From Singulisphaera sp. GP187 (GTDB taxonomy: Bacteria; Planctomycetota; Phycisphaerae; Phycisphaerales; SM1A02): a stretch of 64,000 bases of DNA. This document shows, piece after piece, positions 15,892 to 24,927 of the stretch. Each line of letters starts with the position of its first letter. Within the stretch, counting starts at the first letter, position 1. The DNA is taken from contig CAMBWI010000003.1 in the NCBI GenBank assembly GCA_945871445.1, positions 1 to 64,000 on the forward strand, given 5' to 3'. The notes under the pieces were generated by a model. It searched no databases, was not told where the DNA came from, and saw only the letters and a program-made list of their open reading frames with translations. The position numbers and the translations under genes are program-made.

Positions 15892-16487
15892 TGCGGCACC
15901 CGTTCGGAAACGGAAGCTTCACAACCGAGAGTACGCAATTGGGGCATTGTGTCAAGAATGGCGTCAACGGTTGACCCAAGGACAGTTGAACCAAGCGGTA
16001 ACGATTCGATCTGAGCCAGAATCTTCGAGAGCAGCCACCGAGTGAGCAATTGTCCGCCACGGTAATTCTGCATTCGCAGTTCGCTCAGCCCTTCGCTCTG
16101 ATTTCCGTTCTTTGCAGCACAGGAATTGGAGCGCAATTGACGCCAGAAACGCTCGACCAAGATGCTCGCTTGCTCTGGGCTCAGCCGCAATTCTGCGGCT
16201 TCGCGCAGTCGCCATGTGTTGGCAAATTGCACGTAATGCCACGCTTGCTGTTCGCCACGAATGCATGCGCATGCAACCACGACATCTTCGATCCATTGTT
16301 CGGGTTGGGAATCACTCTTGCAATCATTCCAATTCACTTGGGATATTGCGCATTCCACACTGACATTCCAGCGTGAGTGTGAAATGGAACTTGCAAAGTA
16401 TGCACGACGAAGAGAGTTGGTTCGATCAACGATAGTGATCATGTTGCGCTTCTTCAGTTTTGCGGATGGCAATAGGATTGTCTTCAT
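15882..16487 (-). CDS. Hypothetical protein with weak sigma-factor-like segment
   Basis: I do not recognise this protein with confidence. The middle WIEDVVVACACIRGEQQAWHYV resembles the start of ECF sigma region 2, where an acidic helix is followed by a G-[DE]-x-x-AW pattern. RLREAAELRLSPEQASILVERFWRQL follows. No region 4 helix-turn-helix is obvious. The frame is open from a TTG at 16598; ATG 16487 gives 201 residues and ATG 16442 gives 186. None has a ribosome-binding site. The stop falls inside the tRNA-Phe gene, which is unusual and lowers confidence. It sits between the nitrilase gene and tRNA-Phe on the same strand. Confidence 0.45.
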   Translation of the reverse strand: MKTILLPSAKLKKRNMITIVDRTNSLRRAYFASSISHSRWNVSVECAISQVNWNDCKSDSQPEQWIEDVVVACACIRGEQQAWHYVQFANTWRLREAAELRLSPEQASILVERFWRQLRSNSCAAKNGNQSEGLSELRMQNYRGGQLLTRWLLSKILAQIESLPLGSTVLGSTVDAILDTMPQLRTLGCEASVSERVPQAT

Positions 16488-16587
16488 TTCGTTGTTAAAA
16501 ATTTGCGATACATCTTTCTCGACCGACCAAATACTTGTGGGGAGTTTACGAATTCCAATGCGCCCGTCAATGCGATAAGGCGAAATT

Positions 16588-17358
16588 TTATGATCCAAGA
16601 AATTTTCGTTGGATGTCCGATATCACTTTGAATTTTTCGCGGAATGCACGAAGTTCTTGGAAGTCGATCTCGTGACTGATAAAACTTGGATCGCTGCCAC
16701 AAAAGGCCTTGGTTTCTCCGACAAAGTCAACAATTCTCGAGCCACCACTGTATTGCGTTGTGGGTTCGTTGCCTGTTCTATTCGTGGCGATAACCCATGC
16801 TTGATTTTCAATTGCACGCGATGCAACCATGGCGTGTTTTTGGTGCAATCGCAAGGCGGGCCAGCACGCACTCATCGTAAAAATTTCTGCGCCACCAAGC
16901 AGGGCGTGGCGCCATAACTCGGGGAACCGCAAGTCATAACAGATCATCGGCGCAACTCTTACACCGCCGCAATCAAAGACCTTTGGACCTGAACCAGCGA
17001 CATAGGAACGATCTTCGCCTGCGGGAGTAAAAAGAAAAGTTTTGCAATAGTGCCCAACTTCTGAACCATTAGGCGAAAAAATTGTCGCAGTATTTGCGAT
17101 TCCTCCGTTTGGTTGCCGTCTAGCAAGTCCACACTGCAGCCATATTTTGTGGAATTTTGCGACTTGAGATCCCCATTGGACTGAATCCGCAGTCGCAGCG
17201 ATATCGCTGCGCATTGTGAATCCAGTTTCGCAGAGTTCTGGAAGAACAACAAAATCTCCCTCATGCGCAGAGCATTGCTGCAAAGCAAGCTCGATTTCCG
17301 CACGATTTGGGAGTGGTTGCTCCCAAATGGGGTTTGTTTGAATCGCATGAAAACGCAT
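16588..17358 (-). CDS. Carbon-nitrogen hydrolase (omega-amidase/nitrilase family)
   Basis: A 256-residue cytosolic amidase. The nitrilase triad is complete: Glu in VVLPELCETGF, Lys in GHYCKTFLF, and Cys in APMICYDLRFPELWR. This pattern matches the omega-amidase (YafV/NIT2-like) branch, which hydrolyses alpha-ketoglutaramate or alpha-ketosuccinamate, a metabolite repair reaction. The substrate assignment is inference from the CYDLRFPE wording. ATG 17358 is used; the frame extends to a TTG at 17373 near the tRNA-His 3' end. It lies just downstream of tRNA-His on the same strand. Confidence 0.88.
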   Translation of the reverse strand: MRFHAIQTNPIWEQPLPNRAEIELALQQCSAHEGDFVVLPELCETGFTMRSDIAATADSVQWGSQVAKFHKIWLQCGLARRQPNGGIANTATIFSPNGSEVGHYCKTFLFTPAGEDRSYVAGSGPKVFDCGGVRVAPMICYDLRFPELWRHALLGGAEIFTMSACWPALRLHQKHAMVASRAIENQAWVIATNRTGNEPTTQYSGGSRIVDFVGETKAFCGSDPSFISHEIDFQELRAFREKFKVISDIQRKFLGS

Positions 17359-17374
17359 AGTGAAACTTGACAAG

Positions 17375-17448
17375 GGCGACCGACGGGACTTGAACCCGCG
17401 ACATCCAGGATCACAACCCGGCGCTCTACCGACTGAGCTACGGCCGCC
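17375..17448 (-). tRNA. tRNA-His (anticodon GTG)
   Basis: The anticodon stem CCGGG/CCTGG (one G-U pair) encloses TTGTGAT, giving anticodon GTG. The acceptor GCGGCCG pairs with CGGTCGC. An extra G at -1 faces C73, the identity pair of bacterial tRNA-His, and it is encoded in the gene. CCA is not encoded. Confidence 0.96.
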
Positions 17449-17549
17449 AACTGATGAAGGAAGATAGTAGAAAACTTATGCTGACTGCGCAAAGGAGCGA
17501 GTGGCGATCCTTTGCTAACCTATATGGCTCTACCCAGAAGGAGTCCAAT

Positions 17550-19145
17550 ATGAGCACTATGACAGCAGTTTCGTCATCTCAACGCCACACATTTGGCACT
17601 GCCAAGATTCTCAGCAATCTTTCCGCAGCAATTCTTGTCGAGCACGCTCTTGATCGAGGCGAAGGGACCCTCGCAGCCAACGGAGCGCTCGCTTGCGACA
17701 CAGGAGATCGAACTGGCCGCAGCCCAAACGACAAATTCTTGGAAGATTCGGCAGGCATTCACGACAACATCGACTGGGGCAAAGTGAATCAGCCGATGAC
17801 TCCAGCGAATTTCGACGCGCTTGAAAAATTAGTCTTGGCAACTCTCGGTCGTCGTGAACATCTCTATCGATTTGATGGATATGCCGGTGCGGATCCTGCG
17901 TTTCGTCTGAAAGTTTCTGTTTTCACTGAAGAAGCGTGGCACAGTCTCTTTGCGAAGACACTCTTCATCAATGCTTCTGCAACAGACTTGAATAATTGGA
18001 AGCAAGACTGGACGATCATCGATGCTGGAAGTTTGCGACTTGATGATCCTGCGAAGTATGGGGCGAAGGGTCCCGTCTGTATTGCGCAAAGTCTTGAGAA
18101 GCGAACTGTGTTGATCATCGGAACGCGATATGCAGGCGAAATCAAGAAGTCGATTTTCTATGCGATGAATTATGACTTGCCTGATATGAAGGTTTTTCCG
18201 ATGCACTGTTCATGCAATGTTGATCGCAAAGATCCTTCAAATGTTGCGCTTTTCTTTGGACTTTCTGGAACGGGAAAGACCACGCTCTCCGCTGATCCAA
18301 ATCGAGATCTTGTCGGAGACGACGAGCATGGCTGGAGCGAAAAAGGTGTCTTCAATATGGAAGGCGGTTGCTATGCCAAGTGCATCAAGTTATCGCGCGA
18401 AGGAGAGCCAGAGATTTGGGACGCAATTCGATTTGGAAGCGTGCTGGAAAATACGGTCATTGATCCCGCAACTCGAATTCCAGATTACGACAGTTCTGCA
18501 AAGACTGAAAATACTCGTGTCACGTATCCCGTTTCATACATCAAGAATGCTCGAATGCCTAGCGTCGCATCGCATCCACGCAATGTGATCTTCTTGACGG
18601 CCGATGCATTCGGTGTATTGCCGCCAGTTTCGCGGCTCACTCCCGAGCAGGCGATGTATTACTTCCTCAACGGATACACATCAAAGCTTGCAGGTACTGA
18701 AGCGGGAGTGACAGAGCCTCAGCCGAATTTCTCTGCATGCTTTGGTGGTCCATTTATGCCACGGCCTCCGATGCGATATGCGGAAATGCTTCGCGACCGA
18801 ATCGCAACGCACAAATCAGATGTGTGGTTGTTAAATACAGGTTGGACCGGCGGCCCATACGGAACAGGATCGAGATTCAAATTGGCTTATACAAGAGCAT
18901 TTGTCACGGCAATCTTGGATGGATCGCTTCGGAATGCGACATTTGTGAAGCATCCAATTTTCGCATTGCAGATGCCGACGGCTGTTGCAGGTGTTCCAAA
19001 GGAAGTTCTTGATCCTCGAAATACATGGGCAGATAAAGCTGCGTATGACGTGAAGGCAAATGACTTGGCAGCTCGATTCCGAGCAAATGATGCAAAGTTC
19101 GCAATCACGAACGAGGTTCGTGCTGCAGGACCGATCATCGCATAG
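17550..19145 (+). CDS. pckA: Phosphoenolpyruvate carboxykinase (ATP)
   Basis: It converts oxaloacetate and ATP to phosphoenolpyruvate, CO2 and ADP in gluconeogenesis. FFGLSGTGKTTLSADPNRDL is the kinase-1a P-loop, GDDEHGW is kinase-2, and NMEGGCYAKCI follows. FGVLPPVSRLTPEQAMYYFLNGYTSKLAGTE is the typical PckA region, and the GTP-type enzyme lacks these features. At 531 residues the length is normal. The start is fixed by AAGGAG (17538-17543) 6 nt before the ATG. The open frame extends upstream to 17454, but that part is not family sequence. It leads a likely operon with ilvA and nadE. Confidence 0.97.
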   Translation: MSTMTAVSSSQRHTFGTAKILSNLSAAILVEHALDRGEGTLAANGALACDTGDRTGRSPNDKFLEDSAGIHDNIDWGKVNQPMTPANFDALEKLVLATLGRREHLYRFDGYAGADPAFRLKVSVFTEEAWHSLFAKTLFINASATDLNNWKQDWTIIDAGSLRLDDPAKYGAKGPVCIAQSLEKRTVLIIGTRYAGEIKKSIFYAMNYDLPDMKVFPMHCSCNVDRKDPSNVALFFGLSGTGKTTLSADPNRDLVGDDEHGWSEKGVFNMEGGCYAKCIKLSREGEPEIWDAIRFGSVLENTVIDPATRIPDYDSSAKTENTRVTYPVSYIKNARMPSVASHPRNVIFLTADAFGVLPPVSRLTPEQAMYYFLNGYTSKLAGTEAGVTEPQPNFSACFGGPFMPRPPMRYAEMLRDRIATHKSDVWLLNTGWTGGPYGTGSRFKLAYTRAFVTAILDGSLRNATFVKHPIFALQMPTAVAGVPKEVLDPRNTWADKAAYDVKANDLAARFRANDAKFAITNEVRAAGPIIA

Positions 19146-19153
19146 GAGATCGA

Positions 19154-20410
19154 ATGTCCGTCATCATGACTGCGACCCCAACATTTGATCAAATCGTCGA
19201 AGCTGCGAGGCGGATTGAAGGTGGAATCATTCGCACACCCTGTGTACGAAGTGCCGCGCTTTCAGAGTTATGCCATGCGGATATTTGGTGCAAGTTGGAT
19301 TATCAACAGTCAACGGGTTCCTTCAAAGAACGCGGCGGACGAAATGCGTTGATGCAGTTGGATGCAGCGACTCGCGCAAAGGGAGTCATCGCAGCAAGCG
19401 CTGGCAATCACGCACTTGCGCTTGCATATCACGGTCGCGCACTTGGAATTCCAGTCACAGTTGTGATGCCGCGATTCGCGCCACTTGTGAAGCAAGTCCG
19501 CTGCCGCCAATTTGGTGCGCATGTCTTGGTGCATGGCGAAAACATCGCCGATGCGCGCCAACGAGCGGATGAACTTGTTGCGACCGAAGCCCTGACATAC
19601 ATCAACGGGTTCAATGATTCGCCAATTATCGCAGGCGCAGGAACATGCGGTCTAGAAATCTTTGAACAGTGCCCAGAGCCTGATGCGATTGTCGTTCCTG
19701 TAGGTGGCGGTGGATTGATTGCCGGCATCAGTCTTGTTGCGAAAACTTTGCGTCCTTCGACCAAGGTGATCGGCGTGGAATCCGCGCGCTGTCCAAGCAT
19801 GTCTGCTGCGTTGGCCGCTGGCCATCCTGTGCGCGTGACATCCGAATCTTCTCTCGCCGATGGTTTGGCTGTTCCAGAAGTTGGCTCGCTGGCGTTTGAA
19901 GTTGCTCGCAGCAGAATTGAGCAAGTTGTGACTGTTTCTGAGGAAGCAATCACCCGCGCTATTTTGCGCCTCGCTGAATTGGAAAAAGGAGTTGTTGAAG
20001 GCGCAGGTGCGACTCCGCTTGCAGCACTTCTTGAAGGGAAATTGCAGCAACTCGCCGGACGCAAGGTTGTGCTTGTTCTGTGCGGCGGGAATATCGATCC
20101 CACAACATTGTCTCGAGTCATCGAGCACGGTTTGATGCTTGATGGACGCCTGGTGCAATTCCTCGCAGTCATTCGTGATCGTCCAGGAGGATTGGCAGAT
20201 TTGGCGACTGGAATTGCTTCAACTGGAGCAAGCATCAAGCAGGTTTCGCACGAACGTGCGTTTGGAGAGGCAGATGTTTCGAAAGTTCAAGTGCTTTGCC
20301 AGATTGAAGTGCGAGGTCCGGAACACTGTGAAGAAGTCTTTCACGCGCTCCGCGCCCGCGACATAGAAGTTGTCGCACATGGTGGCTTGCGCAATATCGC
20401 AACGGTCTAA
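19154..20410 (+). CDS. ilvA: Threonine ammonia-lyase (threonine dehydratase) with ACT domain
   Basis: A PLP enzyme that deaminates threonine to 2-oxobutyrate, for isoleucine synthesis or catabolism. The PLP Lys is in STGSFKERGGRNAL and the glycine-rich phosphate loop is PVGGGGLIAGISL. ASAGNHALALAYHGR is also conserved. After residue 330 an ACT-like domain begins (FLAVIRDRPGGLADLATGIASTGASIKQVSHER). At 418 residues with one ACT domain it matches the shorter catabolic/clostridial-type enzyme more than the long two-ACT E. coli IlvA. AGGAG precedes the ATG. It is 8 nt after pckA and directly abuts nadE. Confidence 0.92.
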   Translation: MSVIMTATPTFDQIVEAARRIEGGIIRTPCVRSAALSELCHADIWCKLDYQQSTGSFKERGGRNALMQLDAATRAKGVIAASAGNHALALAYHGRALGIPVTVVMPRFAPLVKQVRCRQFGAHVLVHGENIADARQRADELVATEALTYINGFNDSPIIAGAGTCGLEIFEQCPEPDAIVVPVGGGGLIAGISLVAKTLRPSTKVIGVESARCPSMSAALAAGHPVRVTSESSLADGLAVPEVGSLAFEVARSRIEQVVTVSEEAITRAILRLAELEKGVVEGAGATPLAALLEGKLQQLAGRKVVLVLCGGNIDPTTLSRVIEHGLMLDGRLVQFLAVIRDRPGGLADLATGIASTGASIKQVSHERAFGEADVSKVQVLCQIEVRGPEHCEEVFHALRARDIEVVAHGGLRNIATV

Positions 20411-22099
20411 ATGCTTATGCGCATCGCGCTCATTCAAATGGATTCGGTCGTCGGAGATCTTGCGCAGAATGCCAAGACGATCTTTACTCATGCGATCGAA
20501 GCTGCAAAGCGTGGCGCTCAAATCGCTGTGACTCCTGAACTGTCGCTTGTTGGATATCCGCCACGTGATCTCCTGCTTCGAAATGGATTCACGAATGCGT
20601 GTTCGACTGTCGCAAATCAATTGGCTAAGAAACTTGCGCGAGATGGAGCTGGCGATCTCGCTGTTGTGGTGGGCTTGCCTTGGCATGTCGATAATCAATC
20701 GTTGCCGATAGCCAATGCTTGCGCTGTGCTACGAGGGGGAAAGATCGAGCGCGTCTACACGAAGCGGCTTCTCCCACATTATGACGTGTTTGATGAAGGA
20801 AGATATTTCGCGCACGGATCCGAATCCGCAATCATCGATGTTGCTGGGGTAAAAGTGGGAATTCTTGTTTGCGAGGACTTTTGGCAGGGGGCTGATGTCG
20901 GCGAAAGTTGCGGCTATCAAACAGATCCGCTGACTCAGACTGTTCAAGCCGGTGCGAAGGTGATTATCGTTCCAAGCGCATCTCCTTTTTTTCTTGGAAA
21001 ACAAAGTCGGCGAATCGATTTGATCGCACGCGCTGCGGCAAGACATTCAGTTTCGATTGCAAGCATCAATGCAGTTGGTGCGAACGATGATTTCGTCTTT
21101 GATGGTGGCTCGTGCATCATTCATCCAGATGGAACTGGAGCATTCTCGAAGCGATTTGTCGAAGATGTGCTTCTTGTCGACAGCGCTGCAACATCTGTGC
21201 GTCCTGCAGATATGCACAGCGATGAAGAACTTGCGCATGCAATGACCAGTGCAATTCGTGGATATGTACGCAAGACTGGTCATCACGGTGTGCTCCTTGG
21301 ACTTTCTGGCGGAATCGACAGCGCACTCGTCGCAGCACTTGCTGTTGCTGCGCTTGGACCCAAGAATGTGCGCGGTGTTTCGATGCCTGGCCCATTTTCT
21401 TCGGATGAATCGCGAACTGATGCGATGGATACTGCGAAACGACTTGGAATGAATCCTCCGGATGTCTTGTCAATCAATGATGCGTACAAGTTGATTGGGT
21501 CAAACATCTCTCCAGTTGCCAAGATCGTTGGTGTGACCGACGAAAATCTACAAAGTCGCTTGCGAGGTTTGACTTTGATGACACTCTCCAACGCAACAGG
21601 TGCGTTGGTTCTCTCGACGGGAAATAAAAGCGAATTTGCTGTTGGATATGCGACTCTCTATGGAGATATGTGTGGTGGGATGGCTCCGCTTGGCGATCTC
21701 TTAAAGTCGCAGGTTTTTTCTGTTGCGCGATGGCTGAATGCAAATCCGAGTGCGCTTGGTTTTTCTTCGCCACCGATTCCGCCGTCAAGTTTGACAAAAC
21801 CGCCATCAGCGGAACTTCGCCCGAATCAGACTGATCAAGATTCGTTACCTGAATATTCCGTACTCGACCAAATTATTTCGGGATGGGTCGATGACGAAAA
21901 GTCCGTCGAAGAGATTGTGCGAACGACAGGTTTGGATCAAGCCTTGGTTGCTCGTTGGACAACTTCAATTGACCGTGCTCAATTCAAACGAAATCAAGCT
22001 CCGATGATTCCCAAACTCAGCGCAAGAGCTTTCGGGCCGGGACGAAGGATGCCGCTTGCCATGCGCTTTCGGCTGGTCGACGACTCGTCCGCCGTTTGA
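20411..22099 (+). CDS. nadE: Glutamine-dependent NAD+ synthetase
   Basis: It makes NAD+ from deamido-NAD+, ATP and glutamine-derived ammonia. The N-terminal half is a nitrilase-type glutaminase domain: VTPELSLVGYPPRDLLLR carries the Glu and GILVCEDFW the catalytic Cys. The C-terminal half is the synthetase, with the PP-loop LLGLSGGIDSALVAALAV and LSTGNKSEFAVGYATLYGDMCGG. At 562 residues it is the fused two-domain form. The ATG immediately follows the ilvA TAA, which implies coupled translation; ATG 20417 is an alternative start. Its last 83 nt overlap the antisense end of the phosphoesterase gene. Confidence 0.96.
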   Translation: MLMRIALIQMDSVVGDLAQNAKTIFTHAIEAAKRGAQIAVTPELSLVGYPPRDLLLRNGFTNACSTVANQLAKKLARDGAGDLAVVVGLPWHVDNQSLPIANACAVLRGGKIERVYTKRLLPHYDVFDEGRYFAHGSESAIIDVAGVKVGILVCEDFWQGADVGESCGYQTDPLTQTVQAGAKVIIVPSASPFFLGKQSRRIDLIARAAARHSVSIASINAVGANDDFVFDGGSCIIHPDGTGAFSKRFVEDVLLVDSAATSVRPADMHSDEELAHAMTSAIRGYVRKTGHHGVLLGLSGGIDSALVAALAVAALGPKNVRGVSMPGPFSSDESRTDAMDTAKRLGMNPPDVLSINDAYKLIGSNISPVAKIVGVTDENLQSRLRGLTLMTLSNATGALVLSTGNKSEFAVGYATLYGDMCGGMAPLGDLLKSQVFSVARWLNANPSALGFSSPPIPPSSLTKPPSAELRPNQTDQDSLPEYSVLDQIISGWVDDEKSVEEIVRTTGLDQALVARWTTSIDRAQFKRNQAPMIPKLSARAFGPGRRMPLAMRFRLVDDSSAV

Positions 22100-22793
22100 A
22101 ATTGAATTGACGCCGCTGCTTACTTGGAATCATCAGTAGCCGATCCGCACCGATGCGATATGCGGTCAAAAATCCTCCGTACACACATCCCGTATCGATT
22201 ACTGCAACTACAGCGCGCCCATCAGGTCTGCGAAGAATCAGCGGACGAGAAAGCGGCTTGTGTCCAACAATCAGAAGCCCATCTTTGCCGTCATACTTCC
22301 ACCACCAATCATCCTCTCCCTGTGCGGACTTGATCGTCATGCGCACGCGCTGTGATGTGCGTTTCAATCCAAGCGCAGGATCAACACCTGCATGCACCGC
22401 AGTCCAAAATGGATTGCGCCCTCGCAGAAATGGCGTGCGCATTGCACGCCGCAGAAGTTCCTGTGCATCTTCCAGCAAGTCTGCATCGGCAAGAATGTCA
22501 ACCATTTCCGCAAGCCTTGGCGGGAGTTCGCTCGTTCGTCCATCTGGACCAGCGCGTCGTAATGCGGCAAGCGCACGAGGTTCATGATTGCCGCAGACAA
22601 GATCGATCTGCCAACCACTTCTTTGCCGCGCAAGTATTTCTTCAACTACAAGGTCGGGACGCGGTCCTTTGGTCAGTAAATCTCCAATGAGAATGATGCG
22701 CGATTGTCTCGCCCATGTTCGAAGCCGATCAAACATTGCGCGAAGTTCTTCGCCACAGCCGTGGATATCTCCGATCACGACCGTGTCACGCAT
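22017..22793 (-). CDS. Serine/threonine-phosphatase-like metallophosphoesterase
   Basis: A 258-residue phosphoesterase. The start VVIGDIHGCGEELRAMFDRL has the D-x-H metal motif, ILIGDLLTKGPRPDLVVEEIL supplies GD...(R/K)GP, and LVCGNHEPRAL is the GNHE motif. HAGVDP is the later conserved His. This resembles ApaH/PrpA-like enzymes, which act on dinucleoside polyphosphates or phosphoproteins; the substrate is not fixed by the sequence. ATG 22793 sits directly before RDTVVIGDIHG. The last 28 codons (basic, Arg-rich) run antisense into the nadE end. It is divergent from mutL with only 20 bp between start codons. Confidence 0.85.
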   Translation of the reverse strand: MRDTVVIGDIHGCGEELRAMFDRLRTWARQSRIILIGDLLTKGPRPDLVVEEILARQRSGWQIDLVCGNHEPRALAALRRAGPDGRTSELPPRLAEMVDILADADLLEDAQELLRRAMRTPFLRGRNPFWTAVHAGVDPALGLKRTSQRVRMTIKSAQGEDDWWWKYDGKDGLLIVGHKPLSRPLILRRPDGRAVVAVIDTGCVYGGFLTAYRIGADRLLMIPSKQRRQFNFKRRTSRRPAESAWQAASFVPARKLLR

Positions 22794-22798
22794 CGCCG

Positions 22799-22804
22799 TA
22801 CAAT
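22799..22804 (+). promoter_or_regulatory. -10 hexamer of mutL
   Basis: TACAAT (5 of 6 to consensus) lies 9 nt before the mutL ATG at 22814. It is inside the 20-bp gap to the divergent phosphoesterase start, so any -35 element would be inside that coding region. Confidence 0.5.
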
Positions 22805-22813
22805 ACTTTGACA

Positions 22814-24658
22814 ATGACGATTCGGATTCTCCCAACCGCGCTTGTCAATCAAATTGCCGCCGGCGAAGTTGTCGAGCGTCCAGCGAGCGTGGCGAAGGAA
22901 CTGATCGAAAACTCCCTTGATGCTGGGGCGACCAAGGTGATCGTGCGAATTGAAGGCGGTGGGCGGGAGAGGTTGGAAATTATTGACGATGGCGGGGGGA
23001 TTCCTCGGGAAGAGCTTGCGCTCGCACTCGCCCCGCACGCAACAAGCAAGATCAGCACAAGCGAAGATCTGAACCGAATCAACACATTTGGATTTCGTGG
23101 CGAAGCACTCTGCGCAATTTCGTCCGTTGCTCATGTGCGGATCACCTCTGCTGTCAAGAATGCACCGCAAGCTTGGATGATTGAATCTCGATTCGCTCAG
23201 TTGAGCGAACCCAAACCTGCCGCAGGCACAGTTGGAACGACTATCGAAGTCTTAGGGCTTTTCAATAATGTTCCTGCGCGGCGAAAGTTTTTGCGTGGCG
23301 ATCCTGCCGAAGCGGCGCGTGTCACGGAAGTTGTTTGCAATGCCGCACTCGCGCATCCATCAGTTTCATTTCGTTTGGAAAGCGGTGGGAGAAAAGTCTT
23401 GGACTTTGCCGCTGCGAAAGATGTCTTTGGTCGAGTCGCCGATGTCTTCGGCGATGCGCTTGGCGAAAGTCCTTTGACAATTGCAGGTGAAGCAGATGGT
23501 GACGGCATGAAGAGTCGAATCATCGGCGTGACATGTCGTCCCGAAAATATGCGGTCGGTCAGTCGAACCCAGCGCATCATGGTGAACGGCCGCCCCATCG
23601 TTGATCGATCGCTTATTCACGCTGTACGCGAGGCATATCGCGGGCTTGCTGAACCTTCATTGCAGCCAGTATTCGCTATTTTTCTGCATGTTGATCCAGA
23701 GATGGTCGATGTCAATGTTCATCCTCAAAAGAGCGAAGTTCGGTGGCGCAATCCTGCGTGGATGCACAGGTTGGTCTATCGATCAGTTCAAGATGCGTTG
23801 CGAGGTGCAGATCTGGTTGCGGGTGGTTCGAGTTTGCTATCAAACATTGAGAGCGACCCAGCGAAGACGATCGACATGGCTTCGACGCAGCATGTGCGCC
23901 AAAGCAACTGGTCGGCTCGTGCGACGCGGTCCATGCCAAGCATCTCAAGAGATTCCAGCGCGCCGAGCACAGTGCGAACTCAATCGATTCCTTCATTTGT
24001 TCGAGAGCCAAGCGCATTCGAAAATTCACCGCACGAGAGACTTCTTCCAACTCCCGCAGTCGCTGTTCGTGAAGTGCTCCAAGTAGACAACACTTGGTTG
24101 ATTCTTGCTGAAGATGATGCACTCGTCATTGTTGATCAGCATGCGCTTCATGAACGCATCATGTTTGAAGAAATTCGCACGCGCATTGGCAGTGGGGATC
24201 TGATGTCTCAGCGACTTTTGGTTCCTGCAATGGCTGATGTTCCTCCAGAAGCGCTTGCGAATCTTGAAGTATTCGCTCCACTTTTTGCTCGCTTGGGAAT
24301 CGAAGCAACAGCTGCCGGTCCACGAACTGTTGCAGTGCACGCATTTCCAGGTTTTCTGACAGGTCGCAAAGTTGATGCAGCAACATTTGTAGCCCGTGTT
24401 CTGACAAGCGACGCACTTGCAAGCGCCAGCGAATCCACGGAGGATTCTGCGTTACGCGAAGGCGCACTCGCCGATGTTCTTGACATGATGGCATGTAAAG
24501 CTGCTGTGAAGGGGGGCGATCGACTCTCTGTTGCAGAGATCACGCGATTACTCGACGATCGCGCTACGACTGATCGTTCGACCAATTGTCCTCACGGGAG
24601 ACCAACATCCATACGAATTCCAATGAGTGATATCGAACGCAGATTCGGTCGACGCTGA
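22814..24658 (+). CDS. mutL: DNA mismatch repair protein MutL
   Basis: MutL links mismatch recognition by MutS to strand removal. The GHKL ATPase core is complete: IAAGEVVERPASVAKELIENSLDAGA, then IIDDGGGIPREEL, and TFGFRGEALCAISSVAHV. The NVHPQKSEVRW segment closes the N-terminal lobe. A low-complexity linker follows, and then the C-terminal dimerisation domain (VVDQHALHERIMFEEIR, MACKAAVKGGDRLS, NCPHGRPTSIRI). At 614 residues it is normal. I do not see the DQHAx2Ex4E endonuclease motif in full form (here DQHALHERIMFEE), but it is close. ATG 22814 is supported by the -10 hexamer and the start of family similarity (TIRILPTALVNQIAAGE). Confidence 0.96.
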   Translation: MTIRILPTALVNQIAAGEVVERPASVAKELIENSLDAGATKVIVRIEGGGRERLEIIDDGGGIPREELALALAPHATSKISTSEDLNRINTFGFRGEALCAISSVAHVRITSAVKNAPQAWMIESRFAQLSEPKPAAGTVGTTIEVLGLFNNVPARRKFLRGDPAEAARVTEVVCNAALAHPSVSFRLESGGRKVLDFAAAKDVFGRVADVFGDALGESPLTIAGEADGDGMKSRIIGVTCRPENMRSVSRTQRIMVNGRPIVDRSLIHAVREAYRGLAEPSLQPVFAIFLHVDPEMVDVNVHPQKSEVRWRNPAWMHRLVYRSVQDALRGADLVAGGSSLLSNIESDPAKTIDMASTQHVRQSNWSARATRSMPSISRDSSAPSTVRTQSIPSFVREPSAFENSPHERLLPTPAVAVREVLQVDNTWLILAEDDALVIVDQHALHERIMFEEIRTRIGSGDLMSQRLLVPAMADVPPEALANLEVFAPLFARLGIEATAAGPRTVAVHAFPGFLTGRKVDAATFVARVLTSDALASASESTEDSALREGALADVLDMMACKAAVKGGDRLSVAEITRLLDDRATTDRSTNCPHGRPTSIRIPMSDIERRFGRR

Positions 24659-24676
24659 GGCTGCCCCACTCGGATT

Positions 24677-24898
24677 TCAGCCACTCTCCTCTTCGAATCG
24701 AATTTCCTCAAAGACAACTTGCCCTGTTCGCAGTGTGCATGCGATATACGGCTGACAAAGTTTGCAACCTCCGCCACATCCGAATTCTCTATGTACATCT
24801 TCTTTGGTGACGACTCCTGACTGCACACGCGCCCAAGCTTCGATTGCAGCGAAGGTCGTGTCGTAGCAGACGCATCGATCAATGTGTATGGGTGGCAT
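24677..24898 (-). CDS. BFD-like [2Fe-2S]-binding protein
   Basis: This 73-residue protein has the bacterioferritin-associated-ferredoxin cysteine pattern. CVC is near residue 9, and FGCGGGCKLCQPYI supplies C-x3-C-x2-C near residues 40-48. BFD proteins hold a [2Fe-2S] cluster and pass electrons to, or sense iron for, partner proteins such as bacterioferritin. It is the last gene of the leftward B12-riboswitch operon, 29 nt after the pseudopilin gene. Its link to cobalamin is not obvious; cobalamin reduction or iron handling are possible. A second, different BFD protein is at 55653. Confidence 0.8.
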   Translation of the reverse strand: MPPIHIDRCVCYDTTFAAIEAWARVQSGVVTKEDVHREFGCGGGCKLCQPYIACTLRTGQVVFEEIRFEEESG

Positions 24899-24927
24899 AA
24901 ATGATTCGCTTTCGCGTGAAAGAACGT

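Noticed and set aside
19429-20238. 269-codon frame on the minus strand inside ilvA
   Set aside because: It lies fully antisense to a well-conserved threonine dehydratase. It has no signal, domain or start site, and is a shadow of codon bias.
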